Notes: generated by a model from the letters alone, not told the origin. A stretch of DNA of 64,000 bases from Marinilactibacillus sp. Marseille-P9653 (GCF_916618885.1 NZ_CAKAKH010000001.1:744001-808000), one strand, 5' to 3'. Positions 1 to 8,766 are shown, counted from the first letter of the stretch. Made by a program: numbers and translations.

Positions 1-3000
1 GATGAAGGTATGAAAATCAAGTCCGATGCTGGTGTTAGAACTAAGTGGCAAACGTTTGAAATTAACAGAGTTGTAAAACGTTCAGGTGAAAACATCCAAG
101 TATATGCGAATCATATTTCTATGAGGACAGCTAAAGATGTGATTAAGCCTAAAGTCAGTGGGAGTAATTTGGACGGACAAGGTCTGTTAAGGTTATGGGC
201 TAACAATTTAGTAGGTGATGATCAATGGGATGTTTGGTCCGATGTATCTACTCAAGTTTCCGTTAACTGGTCAATTGAAGATTTTGACAACGCTCGTGAA
301 GTACTGGGTGGTCGTGAAGGTTCGATTCTAGACCGTATAGGTGGAGAATTTGAATTTGATAATCAGATGATCCGATTGCATAAAGAAATGGGTAGAAACG
401 CTCCTATCGTTCTTGAATATGGACGTAATATTATCAGCATCGAGAAAGAAGACCAGAACGAAAGTAAGTATACGGCTATTTATCCATTCGCTACTTTTAC
501 GCCTGAAAATCGGGACACTACTCAAATTGTTTCTCTTCCTGAGTACTATATTGATAGCAAGTATGCCGGTATGTATGATCACAGGAAAATACAGCTAGTT
601 GATTTCACTTCTGAATTCGATAATGATAATAAACCCACAGTAACTAAAGTTAGAGAACTAGCAAAGAAATATATTGAAAGTAATGAAGTAGGAGCGCCAC
701 ACACCAACATCAAAGTAGAATATGTAGATCTTGCTAAGACTCTAGACTATGAACAATTCGAATACATGGAAGAAGTCGAACTGAATGACCGACTGCCTAT
801 TTATTATCCTAAGTTTGATATCACTAACAATCAAGCTAAGGCAGTAGTCATTGTTTATGATCCGATAAAAGAGGAAAATAAATCGGTTGAGTTAGGAGTT
901 ATTGGACAGAGATTCGGGCAAGTGTTAACCGGCAATACCACAGAACGATTGAATAAAATCGAAAAAGAGCAAAAGAACCAGATGCTTTACGTAATTAACG
1001 CTGCTGGTAATAGAGTTTGGTATTCAACACCTCCCGAAGACATGGAGCACAAAATTGGGGATGTTTGGTTCGATGAAAATGGCACGCACACACTTCTCAA
1101 AGTATGGGATGGCAGTCAATGGATTGTAAAAATTAATACTGAAGACGTCGACAAAGTCAAACGTGAAGTTGAAGCTGTCATCGAAGATGCTGAGACAGAT
1201 CGCAAGAATACGCAAGAGGCTATCGAACAAGTACTCGTGGATGCTGAACAATACACAAATCAAAAAAGCCAAGAGTTTGAAATCGAATTCAACAGTGAAT
1301 TGGACAAGGTACGAAACATTGCCGTAACGGCTCCTCAACAAATTGAGGATGCTATCCAACGTGCTGGGTTTGGCGGAACCCTTGCGGACCTGACTGATCG
1401 AATCATCCAACAGTCTAATACAGCTGATCAGACAGCGAGAGAAGCTTATAACAAGGCTTTGGACTCGTTCAACGAAACAGGGAAGTTAGATACGAAAATT
1501 AACGGTGTAGACCAAAAAGTCGACGAGGTTAATGGTAGTATTCGAAACCGAGTATGGCAGACGGATATTACGAATGCAATTGATGGAATAGAGGTTGATA
1601 GCCGTAATTTAGTTATTCGTCACGATGAAGTCCCAGGGTGGTTGGTTTCCGATGGTGTTTTACAGCCTAATCATGAAATGCGTACGATTAAATCTGTGAT
1701 TTCTGTTGTCCCTGGGGAAACATTAATGTTTACTAAGACATCTGTGACTGGGGATAATTACTGGCGATGGAATTTGTACAATGCAGATGTCAATTATGTT
1801 ACCAGACAAGTAAATAACACCAATAAATTTACTTGGACTGTTCCTGTTAATATTCGCTATATAAAAGTATCTTATCCAGCTTCAAGTCAAGTTAAAATTG
1901 CAAGAAGTACGAAAGATACCGGTTGGTCTGAAGCCCCGGAAGATACCAACAAGGCTATAACCACAGTGCAAACTGAAATGGAACAAACGGCTGAACGATT
2001 CAGTCAATCCATTATACGTGTTGAATCAACACTGGATGGTAAGGTCGAAACAAAAGCTTTCAATACTTTACAGTCTGATGTTGATCGAACAATCAATCGA
2101 ATTGGAACAGCTGAAGGGAGATTGAATACGGTAGAAAGCACTGCCAACGGTACATTACAGACGGTAAGTGGACCTAACGGATTATCTACTCAAATCGCTA
2201 CGTTGAGTGATGGCTTTAGCGTATTGAGTAAGCAGACAGTGAAAAATTTAGTACCCTTAAGCGAAGCTGGCAACGCAATGTCCTATACCTGGTCGGCTGG
2301 CGCAAATGTCACTAAACATGGTGATAGCAACCCAGGATTTACGATTACTCAATTGATAGATACGGCTATCGCAGACAGTAGTTGTAGAATATGGCAATCA
2401 GTGCCTATGATTTTGACCAAAGGAATGGTTTACACAATTAAAGTTGTTATTAATACAGATTCTCCTTACGATAAGGAAATCACCATTGGCCAAGGGAATA
2501 ACGCTTCTAATGTTAAAAAGAAACTATCATATGGCGTGAACACAATCAGTTTTGTTTTAGAAGCAACAAACGACAACACATTATCAATTTACTTTCATAA
2601 AAAAGGGACGTATAGAATTCGATCTGTCTCTGTAGTTGAAGGCGGGGGCGCTTCAGAAGGGCAACTATCGGTACTAAAAGATCAAATTGATTTAGCCGTA
2701 ACAGAAGGCGACGTCGTCGGCCGTATTAATGTACAAGCTGGCCGAAACCTGATCCAAAACAAACAAATTGTGATGGATGCGGAGACGACTTACTTTACGG
2801 GTAAGGTGTTTATTCCTGATGCCGCTATTTTAGAACTTAAAGCCAATAAAATATTTGGTACCGAGGGAGATTTTGTTACGTTACGGTCCAAAGTTATCAT
2901 TGCAAATACGATCTCTGCCGTTCACCTCAAGTCCGATACAGCCATGATTGATAAACTCTTTGCCACAACGGCTTTGATTGACAGATTGACGTCTAAACAA

Positions 3001-4047
3001 GCCTTTATCTCCAGTATCAAGGCAATCGACATTTCAGCTGACAACATTACAACAGGGACTTTGAACGGTGCTCAATTAAATATTATCAACATGAATGCTC
3101 GAGCGATTTCAACAGGTACAATCAACGGAGCGAATTCTAGCTGGAATTTGGCTACTGGACGAATGGAATTTATTAATCCAGCAACAAGTGATATCGTTGC
3201 GTTCACTCAAGGTCAAATCATTTTCAACCGTGGGAGTCAAAGTCGTCAGTTGAATTATTTCGCAGAGGGCTTGGAACTATTAAATGGTCCAGGGAATACC
3301 GGAACAGGTTTGAACACATCTTTAAGATTATCTAGTACGGGGCGTGGATCCTATAAGTATATTCAGTTTTCTGATCCAAATTATCAACAACGTATACTGG
3401 CATTAGATAACCATATGTATATCATGCCTGGTACAGGTGGTCGTGTCATAATGCAGATCTACAATAGTAATGTTGGAGGCAGTGGATATGCAGGAGTTGA
3501 AGCCAGTTATTACGAAACACAACATACAACTGGAAATACCATCAGGATTATCGGAGACCGAATCGAAACCCCTCGTACAGGATCCAGAGATATCTTCTTA
3601 TCACCCAATGGAACTGGCGTAGTAAGAGTGGGGAATACGAGTGGAGACTATTACAATATTCGTGCAAGTACCTTCTTAACCTCTTCCAGCCGGAAACTGA
3701 AAACCAATATCCACCCTACAGATGTAGATGCATTATCTATCATCCATGGTTTACAGGTGGTTAACTACTATCTGATCAAAGACTTAAAAGATGGTATTGA
3801 ACATACGCAAATCGGTCTAATTGCTGAGGATAGTCAAATCGTTGCTTCTTTAGAAGGAGATAGTATTGACGGTTACAAAGTAGATGCCTATCTAATTAAA
3901 GCCGTTCAAGAGGTAGACAATAAAGTCATCAATCTTAAAGAACATGTCATGAGTGAATTTGAAAGAATTGCTTACGACAATTTGAAAAGAGATATCGAAA
4001 TCAAAAAACTTAAAAAGAGACTGGATCTCTTAGAAGGAGCTGCTTAA
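1..4047 (+). CDS. Prophage tail/host-recognition protein with C-terminal S74-type autoprocessing domain (5' end outside window)
   Basis: The frame is open to the first base, so the N-terminus lies outside the window; residues are counted from the Met at base 10. The N-terminal third resembles prophage endopeptidase-tail proteins of siphoviruses. Around residues 340-370 there is a Trp-rich GDVWFDENG motif common in these proteins. Two jelly-roll, carbohydrate-binding-like stretches (about 535-640 and 745-880) each begin with an Asn-Leu-Val motif, separated by helical linkers. The C-terminus has the SSSRKLKTNI motif (about 1225-1234) of peptidase S74 intramolecular chaperones, where a Ser-Lys dyad cuts the chaperone off after trimerisation, followed by a coiled coil. 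Role inferred: tail tip protein binding the cell surface. It overlaps the next gene by one base. Confidence 0.8.
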   Translation, partial: DEGMKIKSDAGVRTKWQTFEINRVVKRSGENIQVYANHISMRTAKDVIKPKVSGSNLDGQGLLRLWANNLVGDDQWDVWSDVSTQVSVNWSIEDFDNAREVLGGREGSILDRIGGEFEFDNQMIRLHKEMGRNAPIVLEYGRNIISIEKEDQNESKYTAIYPFATFTPENRDTTQIVSLPEYYIDSKYAGMYDHRKIQLVDFTSEFDNDNKPTVTKVRELAKKYIESNEVGAPHTNIKVEYVDLAKTLDYEQFEYMEEVELNDRLPIYYPKFDITNNQAKAVVIVYDPIKEENKSVELGVIGQRFGQVLTGNTTERLNKIEKEQKNQMLYVINAAGNRVWYSTPPEDMEHKIGDVWFDENGTHTLLKVWDGSQWIVKINTEDVDKVKREVEAVIEDAETDRKNTQEAIEQVLVDAEQYTNQKSQEFEIEFNSELDKVRNIAVTAPQQIEDAIQRAGFGGTLADLTDRIIQQSNTADQTAREAYNKALDSFNETGKLDTKINGVDQKVDEVNGSIRNRVWQTDITNAIDGIEVDSRNLVIRHDEVPGWLVSDGVLQPNHEMRTIKSVISVVPGETLMFTKTSVTGDNYWRWNLYNADVNYVTRQVNNTNKFTWTVPVNIRYIKVSYPASSQVKIARSTKDTGWSEAPEDTNKAITTVQTEMEQTAERFSQSIIRVESTLDGKVETKAFNTLQSDVDRTINRIGTAEGRLNTVESTANGTLQTVSGPNGLSTQIATLSDGFSVLSKQTVKNLVPLSEAGNAMSYTWSAGANVTKHGDSNPGFTITQLIDTAIADSSCRIWQSVPMILTKGMVYTIKVVINTDSPYDKEITIGQGNNASNVKKKLSYGVNTISFVLEATNDNTLSIYFHKKGTYRIRSVSVVEGGGASEGQLSVLKDQIDLAVTEGDVVGRINVQAGRNLIQNKQIVMDAETTYFTGKVFIPDAAILELKANKIFGTEGDFVTLRSKVIIANTISAVHLKSDTAMIDKLFATTALIDRLTSKQAFISSIKAIDISADNITTGTLNGAQLNIINMNARAISTGTINGANSSWNLATGRMEFINPATSDIVAFTQGQIIFNRGSQSRQLNYFAEGLELLNGPGNTGTGLNTSLRLSSTGRGSYKYIQFSDPNYQQRILALDNHMYIMPGTGGRVIMQIYNSNVGGSGYAGVEASYYETQHTTGNTIRIIGDRIETPRTGSRDIFLSPNGTGVVRVGNTSGDYYNIRASTFLTSSSRKLKTNIHPTDVDALSIIHGLQVVNYYLIKDLKDGIEHTQIGLIAEDSQIVASLEGDSIDGYKVDAYLIKAVQEVDNKVINLKEHVMSEFERIAYDNLKRDIEIKKLKKRLDLLEGAA

Positions 4048-4490
4048 TGAAAAAGCTAGTATTCAAAAATAAAGATTTACCGAAGATCGCAGGGTTTTTA
4101 AATTCTGCGACGTTAGCTCCAAAGCCGACTCGAGGAAAGCACAAGCTACTTGACCGTGTAGAAGAAAAACGGAAAGAATTCTCAACGGATGAAATGGAGA
4201 TTGTGAAGACGATTGCCCAAATAGATGAAAACGGAGAGATCGAGTACAGTGATGATTCTAGACCATTAGTGAGAAAAGATGCCACTAAAGCAGAACAAAA
4301 AGCTTTCACTGATGCAATGGACGTCCTTTCAAATGAAGAAGTCGTAATTGAATTTGCGGAGTACAGTAAAAAGTATGAATCGTTATTCAAGGCTTTAGAG
4401 GAATATGAAGAGAAGATTCCGGCAGAAGTTAGTTATGGGTATTCGTTACTCATGGATGCCTATGAAGAAAACAAGGAGGATGAACAATGA
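4047..4490 (+). CDS. DUF1617-family phage protein
   Basis: 147 residues, acidic and largely helical. The N-terminal pattern LVFKNKDLPKIAGFLNS followed by DENGEIEY matches my memory of the DUF1617 family, which sits directly after tail-fibre genes in Lactobacillales siphoviruses. Function is unknown. The start codon overlaps the stop of the tail gene (TAATG), and the stop overlaps the next start (ATGA), so the three genes look translationally coupled in the late operon. Confidence 0.65.
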   Translation: MKKLVFKNKDLPKIAGFLNSATLAPKPTRGKHKLLDRVEEKRKEFSTDEMEIVKTIAQIDENGEIEYSDDSRPLVRKDATKAEQKAFTDAMDVLSNEEVVIEFAEYSKKYESLFKALEEYEEKIPAEVSYGYSLLMDAYEENKEDEQ

Positions 4491-4879
4491 ACTTAACCAG
4501 TATCGATTTTAATGATCCACAAGTGTTGGCCAACTACGTTGTAGAGAAGGACGGTTCAGCTTTCGATGGGAGACAGACGTTAGAACTCGAAAAAATCGAA
4601 ACGCTATCATTGATTGAGTTGAAAACAGAAATCGGAAGCGAAATTAAGGAGGAACTAGATATGATCAACTTTAGAATTAATAATGTCCGAAGAGTATTCT
4701 CTACGCCTTCAGATTTTGAACCAAGTGCCTATGATGTCGATTTCTCAACGCCACAACCACAAGATGGCAACAGTCTTAGTGGTCGCGTACGATTGACAGC
4801 AGAAGAATATGAGAAAGCTGGTAGCGATCAGGAGAAATTGAAAGTGAAGATTGCAAAACTAGTAGAGACAGGCGAATAA
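4487..4879 (+). CDS. Hypothetical phage structural-module protein
   Basis: 130 residues, acidic, no membrane segment. A helical middle (about 25-65) is followed by a region rich in Pro and Ser and a charged C-terminal helix. I do not recognise the family. It is coupled to the DUF1617 gene by an ATGA overlap, and an intrinsic terminator overlaps its last codons. Its position between tail and lysis genes suggests a baseplate or tail accessory protein, but this is context only. Confidence 0.55.
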   Translation: MNLTSIDFNDPQVLANYVVEKDGSAFDGRQTLELEKIETLSLIELKTEIGSEIKEELDMINFRINNVRRVFSTPSDFEPSAYDVDFSTPQPQDGNSLSGRVRLTAEEYEKAGSDQEKLKVKIAKLVETGE

Positions 4880-4893
4880 GCTTGTCTCTTTTT
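4864..4893 (+). terminator. Intrinsic terminator closing the tail module
   Basis: AGAGACAGG (4864-4872) pairs with CTTGTCTCT (4881-4889) around an 8-base loop, followed by a T run. The stem contains the stop codon of the upstream gene. Confidence 0.7.
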
Positions 4894-4939
4894 AATTACT
4901 CTATGATATTATTATAAAATATAGGAGAGTGGATTAAAT

Positions 4940-5377
4940 ATGGAAAATAATAATTTATTTTATGATCACTTAGGAAATTTTCAATGGACCAGTGTAACAA
5001 CTATTATATCTATATGCGTATTATTGTTTCAAATCTATCAGCAATATAGCATTAAAAAATTGAAACATAAGGATATAAGAGCAGAATTGAGGCTTAACAA
5101 TTTAAAGATTCTTAAAAACGGACTCCTAATAATGATAGAATCGTATTCAATTAAAGCGACAGGAAAATCAAATGCTTTAAATCCAGAGTTTATTTCTAAA
5201 ACAATTATCAATATAAATAATAAGAATAAACATGCTCAGCTTCTTAAATCAAAAATAGGAGGGGTAACAACTACTGTACGAGAAAAAGATAGAGTTGCCT
5301 CAAGCTTTATCGAATTGAGCGAAGCGTATAGTAAATATGAAAATGAAGAAATTAAAAATATTTACAAAAAAGAGTAG
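4940..5377 (+). CDS. Small phage protein with one N-terminal membrane segment
   Basis: 145 residues. Residues 17-34 form a hydrophobic segment (TTIISICVLLFQIY) followed by a Lys-rich cytoplasmic-looking helix; the rest is soluble and charged. GGAGAG precedes the ATG. It is flanked by terminators on both sides, so it may be its own transcription unit between the tail and lysis modules. This position and topology suit a second holin, a spanin-like or a superinfection-related protein. I recognise no family and make no functional call. Confidence 0.55.
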   Translation: MENNNLFYDHLGNFQWTSVTTIISICVLLFQIYQQYSIKKLKHKDIRAELRLNNLKILKNGLLIMIESYSIKATGKSNALNPEFISKTIININNKNKHAQLLKSKIGGVTTTVREKDRVASSFIELSEAYSKYENEEIKNIYKKE

Positions 5378-5400
5378 CCAATAGCGGCTGCTCTTTTTCT
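5367..5400 (+). terminator. Intrinsic terminator overlapping the stop of the preceding gene
   Basis: AGAGTAGCC (5371-5379) pairs with GGCTGCTCT (5386-5394) around a 6-base loop, with five T after it. The stop codon lies in the 5' arm. Confidence 0.7.
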
Positions 5401-5430
5401 TTACACAAAATTATAGAAAAGAGGAAACCC

Positions 5431-5934
5431 GTGTTGTTACTAGAGTATTCAGATATCACAGGACAAGTTGTACAGATTTATAAGAATGGATTCATGCACG
5501 CGCTGATCTGGTGCGTGTTTTTTGATATCCTCACAGGACTATTGAAGTCGTTTAAAACAGGAGAGACAAGTTCAACAGTTAGTTTATTTGGGATAGCCAA
5601 ACATGCATTAGTGGTACTTTTGATGTTTGTTTTGAATGTCTATTTACCACTGTTTGGTTTTGCCTTGTATGCGCAAGGTTTTACGTTATGGATGATTATA
5701 ACGTATGCAATAAGTCTTACAGAAAACTGGGGCCATTTAGGGTTGCCGTTGCCAGACGTAGTCAGAAGTTCATTGATCAAATTGAAGAAGTCGACGGAGA
5801 ACAAAATTCATATTGATGCCAATGTTATGAAAATTGAGGGTAATAATGAAGAAACAGAAAAACGTGTGACGGATATTGAAAACACTCTGAATAATAGTAC
5901 ATCTCAACAACTAAAAAATAAGGGGGAAGAATAA
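5431..5934 (+). CDS. Phage holin (Phage_holin_4_1 / toxin-secretion holin family)
   Basis: 167 residues, GTG start with GAGGAAA upstream. An N-terminal hydrophobic helix with the WCVFFDILTGLLKSF pattern is typical of this holin family. Further membrane segments lie at about 50-70 and 78-95 and end in a LPLPD motif. The C-terminal 60 residues are charged and helical, as in other family members that keep this tail in the cytoplasm. The protein would form membrane lesions that release the endolysin encoded one base downstream. Confidence 0.85.
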   Translation: MLLLEYSDITGQVVQIYKNGFMHALIWCVFFDILTGLLKSFKTGETSSTVSLFGIAKHALVVLLMFVLNVYLPLFGFALYAQGFTLWMIITYAISLTENWGHLGLPLPDVVRSSLIKLKKSTENKIHIDANVMKIEGNNEETEKRVTDIENTLNNSTSQQLKNKGEE

Positions 5935-5935
5935 C

Positions 5936-7090
5936 ATGAATAAATCAACAATCTTATTTATCGCAGGACATGGAAAAAGAAAGAACGGTACCTTTGATCC
6001 AGGAGCAACTGGGTTAATCGCTAAAGGCGAGCATAAATACATGAAAGAGGATCTCTTTCCAGCTATGAAGAAACAACTACCTAAAGGCGCCAATGTTGTT
6101 TTCTTCTCCGACTATAATGTCCTCTCACATGGCAATCTGGAACAATTAGCTAAATCTTATGGTCCGAATACAATCGTGATTGAAATGCATTATGATGCTG
6201 GAATGACTGCGGCCCGTGGTGGTCACGTTATCGTATGGCATGAGTTTAAAGCTGATTCAGTTGATTTGAGTCTAGTTAAAGCGATTAAGAGTCGAGTTCC
6301 AATTCGTTATTCTCATAAGGGAGATTTAGGTATCAGCGGACGTAATCTAGGAAACGCTCGTACCGCTGCGAACAAAGGAATCAACTACCGTCTAGTAGAG
6401 CTAGCTTTTGGTACGAATTCGCAAGATGTCCTAGAAATGGTTCAGAATACGGATCTATTCGCTAAAGCTTTACTTGAGGCTGTATTGAATACCAAGTTAG
6501 ATAAAGTGAATGTACCAGTTGCAGTTAAACCGATCAGTCCGGAAGTCGTTCAGCGTGAGCGTTCTATTGAACAGATGGCTACTGAAGTTATTAATGGAGA
6601 TCATGGCGACGGACACAAGAACCGTCAAGAGTCACTAGGTCTTACGGATGCGATGTATCAACAAGTTCGCAATCGTGTAAATGAAAGAACACTAGGTACG
6701 AAGTTATCACCAAAACCAGTAAACAAAACAATTGATCAGATGGCGCAAGAGGTTAGAGAAGGAAAACATGGGGATGGTCATATCAACCGTCAGAATTCAC
6801 TTAAAATCAGTGCTGCAGAATATGAAAAAGTAAGAGCACGAGTGAATCAGTTAGAAGGTCTTAAAACTGTTCAAACTGCTAAAATGCCAGTAGCAATAAA
6901 AGTAGGAGATAAAGTGACCGCTAGTCAGCTGTATGGAACAAGTAATGCAGAAAGTCCAGCACGTAAAACAGCAATAACTGGATACGTTGATAAAATCGAT
7001 AAAAAATGGAGAAATCCTTATCGTTTGGTTAAAACGAAAGGAAAACAGGATTATATTGGATTTACTCGGAAAAATAATTTGAGGAAATAG
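5936..7090 (+). CDS. Endolysin: N-acetylmuramoyl-L-alanine amidase with two CW_7 repeats and SH3-like tail
   Basis: 384 residues. The N-terminal domain (1-185) reads as an Amidase_3-type zinc amidase: GHG with His12, His85 in EMHYDAG, and Glu155 in RLVELAFGTN. It would cut the lactyl amide between MurNAc and L-Ala in peptidoglycan. Two CW_7 repeats follow (about 210-249 and 265-304), each with the pattern I-[ED]-Q-M-A-x-E-V then HGDGH-x-NRQ. An SH3-like domain occupies 320-383. There is no signal peptide, which fits holin-dependent release. The gene starts one base after the holin stop with GGGGGAAG as ribosome site. Confidence 0.85.
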   Translation: MNKSTILFIAGHGKRKNGTFDPGATGLIAKGEHKYMKEDLFPAMKKQLPKGANVVFFSDYNVLSHGNLEQLAKSYGPNTIVIEMHYDAGMTAARGGHVIVWHEFKADSVDLSLVKAIKSRVPIRYSHKGDLGISGRNLGNARTAANKGINYRLVELAFGTNSQDVLEMVQNTDLFAKALLEAVLNTKLDKVNVPVAVKPISPEVVQRERSIEQMATEVINGDHGDGHKNRQESLGLTDAMYQQVRNRVNERTLGTKLSPKPVNKTIDQMAQEVREGKHGDGHINRQNSLKISAAEYEKVRARVNQLEGLKTVQTAKMPVAIKVGDKVTASQLYGTSNAESPARKTAITGYVDKIDKKWRNPYRLVKTKGKQDYIGFTRKNNLRK

Positions 7091-7091
7091 A

Positions 7092-7129
7092 GGAACGTTT
7101 GTTGCCTTTTGGGTTTTTTATGTTATAAT
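7092..7129 (+). promoter_or_regulatory. Promoter with LexA-like element upstream of the two-gene cassette
   Basis: TTGCCT (7102-7107), a 16-base spacer and TATAAT (7124-7129) form a good sigma-A promoter just after the endolysin stop. GGAACGTTTGTTGC (7092-7105) overlaps the -35 and shares 12 bases with the LexA-type box in front of the YolD-like gene at 9909, but keeps only 7 of the 10 defined positions of the Firmicutes consensus CGAAC-N4-GTTCG. Confidence 0.5.
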
Positions 7130-7161
7130 TAAGTATATTCTCCAATAATATATGTATTGTC

Positions 7162-7200
7162 GAACGAGAAGCTATTGTCTTCTCGTTCTTCTTTTGTTTT
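7162..7200 (+). terminator. Strong hairpin between promoter and cassette (terminator or attenuator)
   Basis: GAACGAGAAG (7162-7171) and CTTCTCGTTC (7179-7188) form a perfect 10-bp stem with a 7-base loop, followed by a T-rich run to 7200. It can end the lysis operon. Because a promoter lies at 7102-7129, it would also stop a short transcript starting near 7136, before the gene at 7236. Confidence 0.75.
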
Positions 7201-7235
7201 AATAGTTTTAGACGTACATATTAGGAGGAGCTAAA

Positions 7236-8063
7236 ATGGCTAAAATTTATCGTTCGAAATTAAATATGAGTGAAATATCCGAAAAGATTCGTAAAGACCC
7301 TGGTTATCTAAACAAGATACTCACGAAAATGCTAAATGAGCTTGAATCTGGACAGTCGGTTGATAGTGAAGAAGATGAAAACGTCTATTATAGGCTACAT
7401 TATATAGAAAAGAATTTCGCTTTAAGAACTGTAAGTGGAAGATTATTTAAAGTTGAAAAGAGTAAAGAAGTTAATCTTTTGGATGGAGAAGAGGTTGAAT
7501 CTCAAATACTTAAAAATATGTTCTCTCAAGTTGCCTTTAGTTTTCAAGTGGATCAAGAAATTGTCGCTTTTGTGCCTAAAAGGGATTTAAGTAGAGATGA
7601 GTTTCATAAGTATTTTGGAAAGATCTTGACTAAGATGCAACCCGAAATCAAAGAAGTTAATTTCCAATTATTATTTGATAAAAGGGCATTCAATAAAAGA
7701 CTGTCTAAAATTGACAAAGCAACTCGCGCAACATTTACGCTAGTAAAACCTAACGGTAAAGCTGATGAAGAAGTTGAAGAATTTGCTGATATGTTAACAG
7801 ATACGGGAGCTGCTAAGTCCAAAATAAGTTTGGAAGCAGATAAGAAAAGTCCTTTGAAGAAAAGCTCAGAAACATTTAAAGCGTTACTTAAATACGTCTC
7901 AAACGGATGGGGTAGTGCAAATATAGTTGGTTATTCAGAAGAAAAGGGAAAAACTGTCACTATTGATACCAAAAAAGATGTGTTAGATACAGATCCTATC
8001 TCCGAGTCGAATAAAGACTCACATAAATATATAGAAAATAAAATATTTGGCAGAAACGAATAA
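7236..8063 (+). CDS. Unknown soluble protein, first gene of prophage cargo cassette
   Basis: 275 residues, charged, no membrane segment or signal. AGGAGGAG lies well placed before the ATG. The centre (about 90-150) alternates hydrophobic strands with the sequence IVAFVPKRDLSRDEF, and the C-terminal half is rich in Lys, Ser and Glu. I recognise no family. It is the first gene after the endolysin, outside the conserved structural order and more AT-rich than the tail gene, which is typical of lysogenic-conversion cargo. The downstream membrane-protein gene follows after about 20 bases, so the two are probably co-expressed. A defence or exclusion role is inference from position and architecture only. 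Confidence 0.6.
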   Translation: MAKIYRSKLNMSEISEKIRKDPGYLNKILTKMLNELESGQSVDSEEDENVYYRLHYIEKNFALRTVSGRLFKVEKSKEVNLLDGEEVESQILKNMFSQVAFSFQVDQEIVAFVPKRDLSRDEFHKYFGKILTKMQPEIKEVNFQLLFDKRAFNKRLSKIDKATRATFTLVKPNGKADEEVEEFADMLTDTGAAKSKISLEADKKSPLKKSSETFKALLKYVSNGWGSANIVGYSEEKGKTVTIDTKKDVLDTDPISESNKDSHKYIENKIFGRNE

Positions 8064-8082
8064 GATTGCAGAGGTAATCAAA

Positions 8083-8682
8083 ATGAATGAAAAGAGAAAA
8101 AAATTAATTTTGTTATCTAAAGAATCAGGTTATAGAGACATGATGAAAAATATCAGAATGTGGGAAGACTTGTTTAATGATGATTTAAAATGGATCTCAA
8201 TAATATTATCATTATTGTTTACAGCTTTGGTAATGTTATTAAACACAAAAGGACAAGCTATAAATTTTCTATCCAATCTTTTACCAACGATGATAGGTGG
8301 AATGATTGGTTTGATGGCATTTTCTCTGTCGGCCATTGCTATAGTAACATCAACAGTTAGTGATACATTTTTATATTCCGTATTAGAAAGTTCTGAAAAT
8401 CAAGGTCAACAAAATAACGAAGATAAGCCTGATCCGTTTTACAAAATAAAAGTATTAATGTATACATTTTACTTTTCTGGAGTTATGAATCTATTCTCAG
8501 TTTTTATTCTCACAGTGAGTTATGCGTTCACATATTTTCCGGTATCTGATTCTTTTAGGATAGTCTCATTGCCTATACTATCAATTATTACCTCGTGTAT
8601 AGTGGTTTTCTCACTAATCTATAGTTTAAAATTGATTGGAACCTGCATTAAGATTAGATTCTTGACTGTTAACGATAAATGA
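8083..8682 (+). CDS. Four-segment membrane protein, second gene of prophage cargo cassette
   Basis: 199 residues from the ATG at 8083, chosen because AGAGG lies just upstream; an in-frame TTG at 8047 would overlap the previous gene and has no ribosome site. Four hydrophobic segments are visible at about 38-56, 68-92, 130-150 and 163-185, in two pairs separated by a hydrophilic loop with Gln and Asn (about 105-125). The N-terminus is highly basic. I recognise no family. A small tetraspanning protein next to a soluble partner recalls sensor/effector pairs in anti-phage systems such as Kiwa, but no homology to KwaA is claimed. Confidence 0.6.
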   Translation: MNEKRKKLILLSKESGYRDMMKNIRMWEDLFNDDLKWISIILSLLFTALVMLLNTKGQAINFLSNLLPTMIGGMIGLMAFSLSAIAIVTSTVSDTFLYSVLESSENQGQQNNEDKPDPFYKIKVLMYTFYFSGVMNLFSVFILTVSYAFTYFPVSDSFRIVSLPILSIITSCIVVFSLIYSLKLIGTCIKIRFLTVNDK

Positions 8683-8697
8683 CTTTTTAAGTTTAAA

Positions 8698-8731
8698 ATC
8701 CCTCGTCCTTAATTGGATGAGGGATTTTTTT
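8698..8731 (+). terminator. Terminator of the two-gene cassette
   Basis: ATCCCTCGTCC (8698-8708) pairs with GGATGAGGGAT (8715-8725) over 11 bp with one G-T pair, followed by seven T. Confidence 0.85.
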
Positions 8732-8737
8732 ACGTTG

Positions 8738-8766
8738 TTGAAAGTAGAAGTATTAAAGGATATAAT
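8738..8766 (+). promoter_or_regulatory. Near-consensus promoter for a short RNA
   Basis: TTGAAA (8738-8743), 17-base spacer, TATAAT (8761-8766). Transcription would start near 8773. No open reading frame with a ribosome site follows before the terminator at 8833. Confidence 0.65.

Noticed and set aside
1024-1410. Minus-strand reading frame within the tail gene
   Set aside because: It lies opposite a well-supported coding frame, lacks a ribosome site and has no family-like pattern.
7236-8682. Identity of the two-gene cassette as Kiwa (KwaA/KwaB)
   Set aside because: Only the tetraspanning + soluble layout agrees; gene order is reversed and I see no sequence motif of either Kiwa protein.
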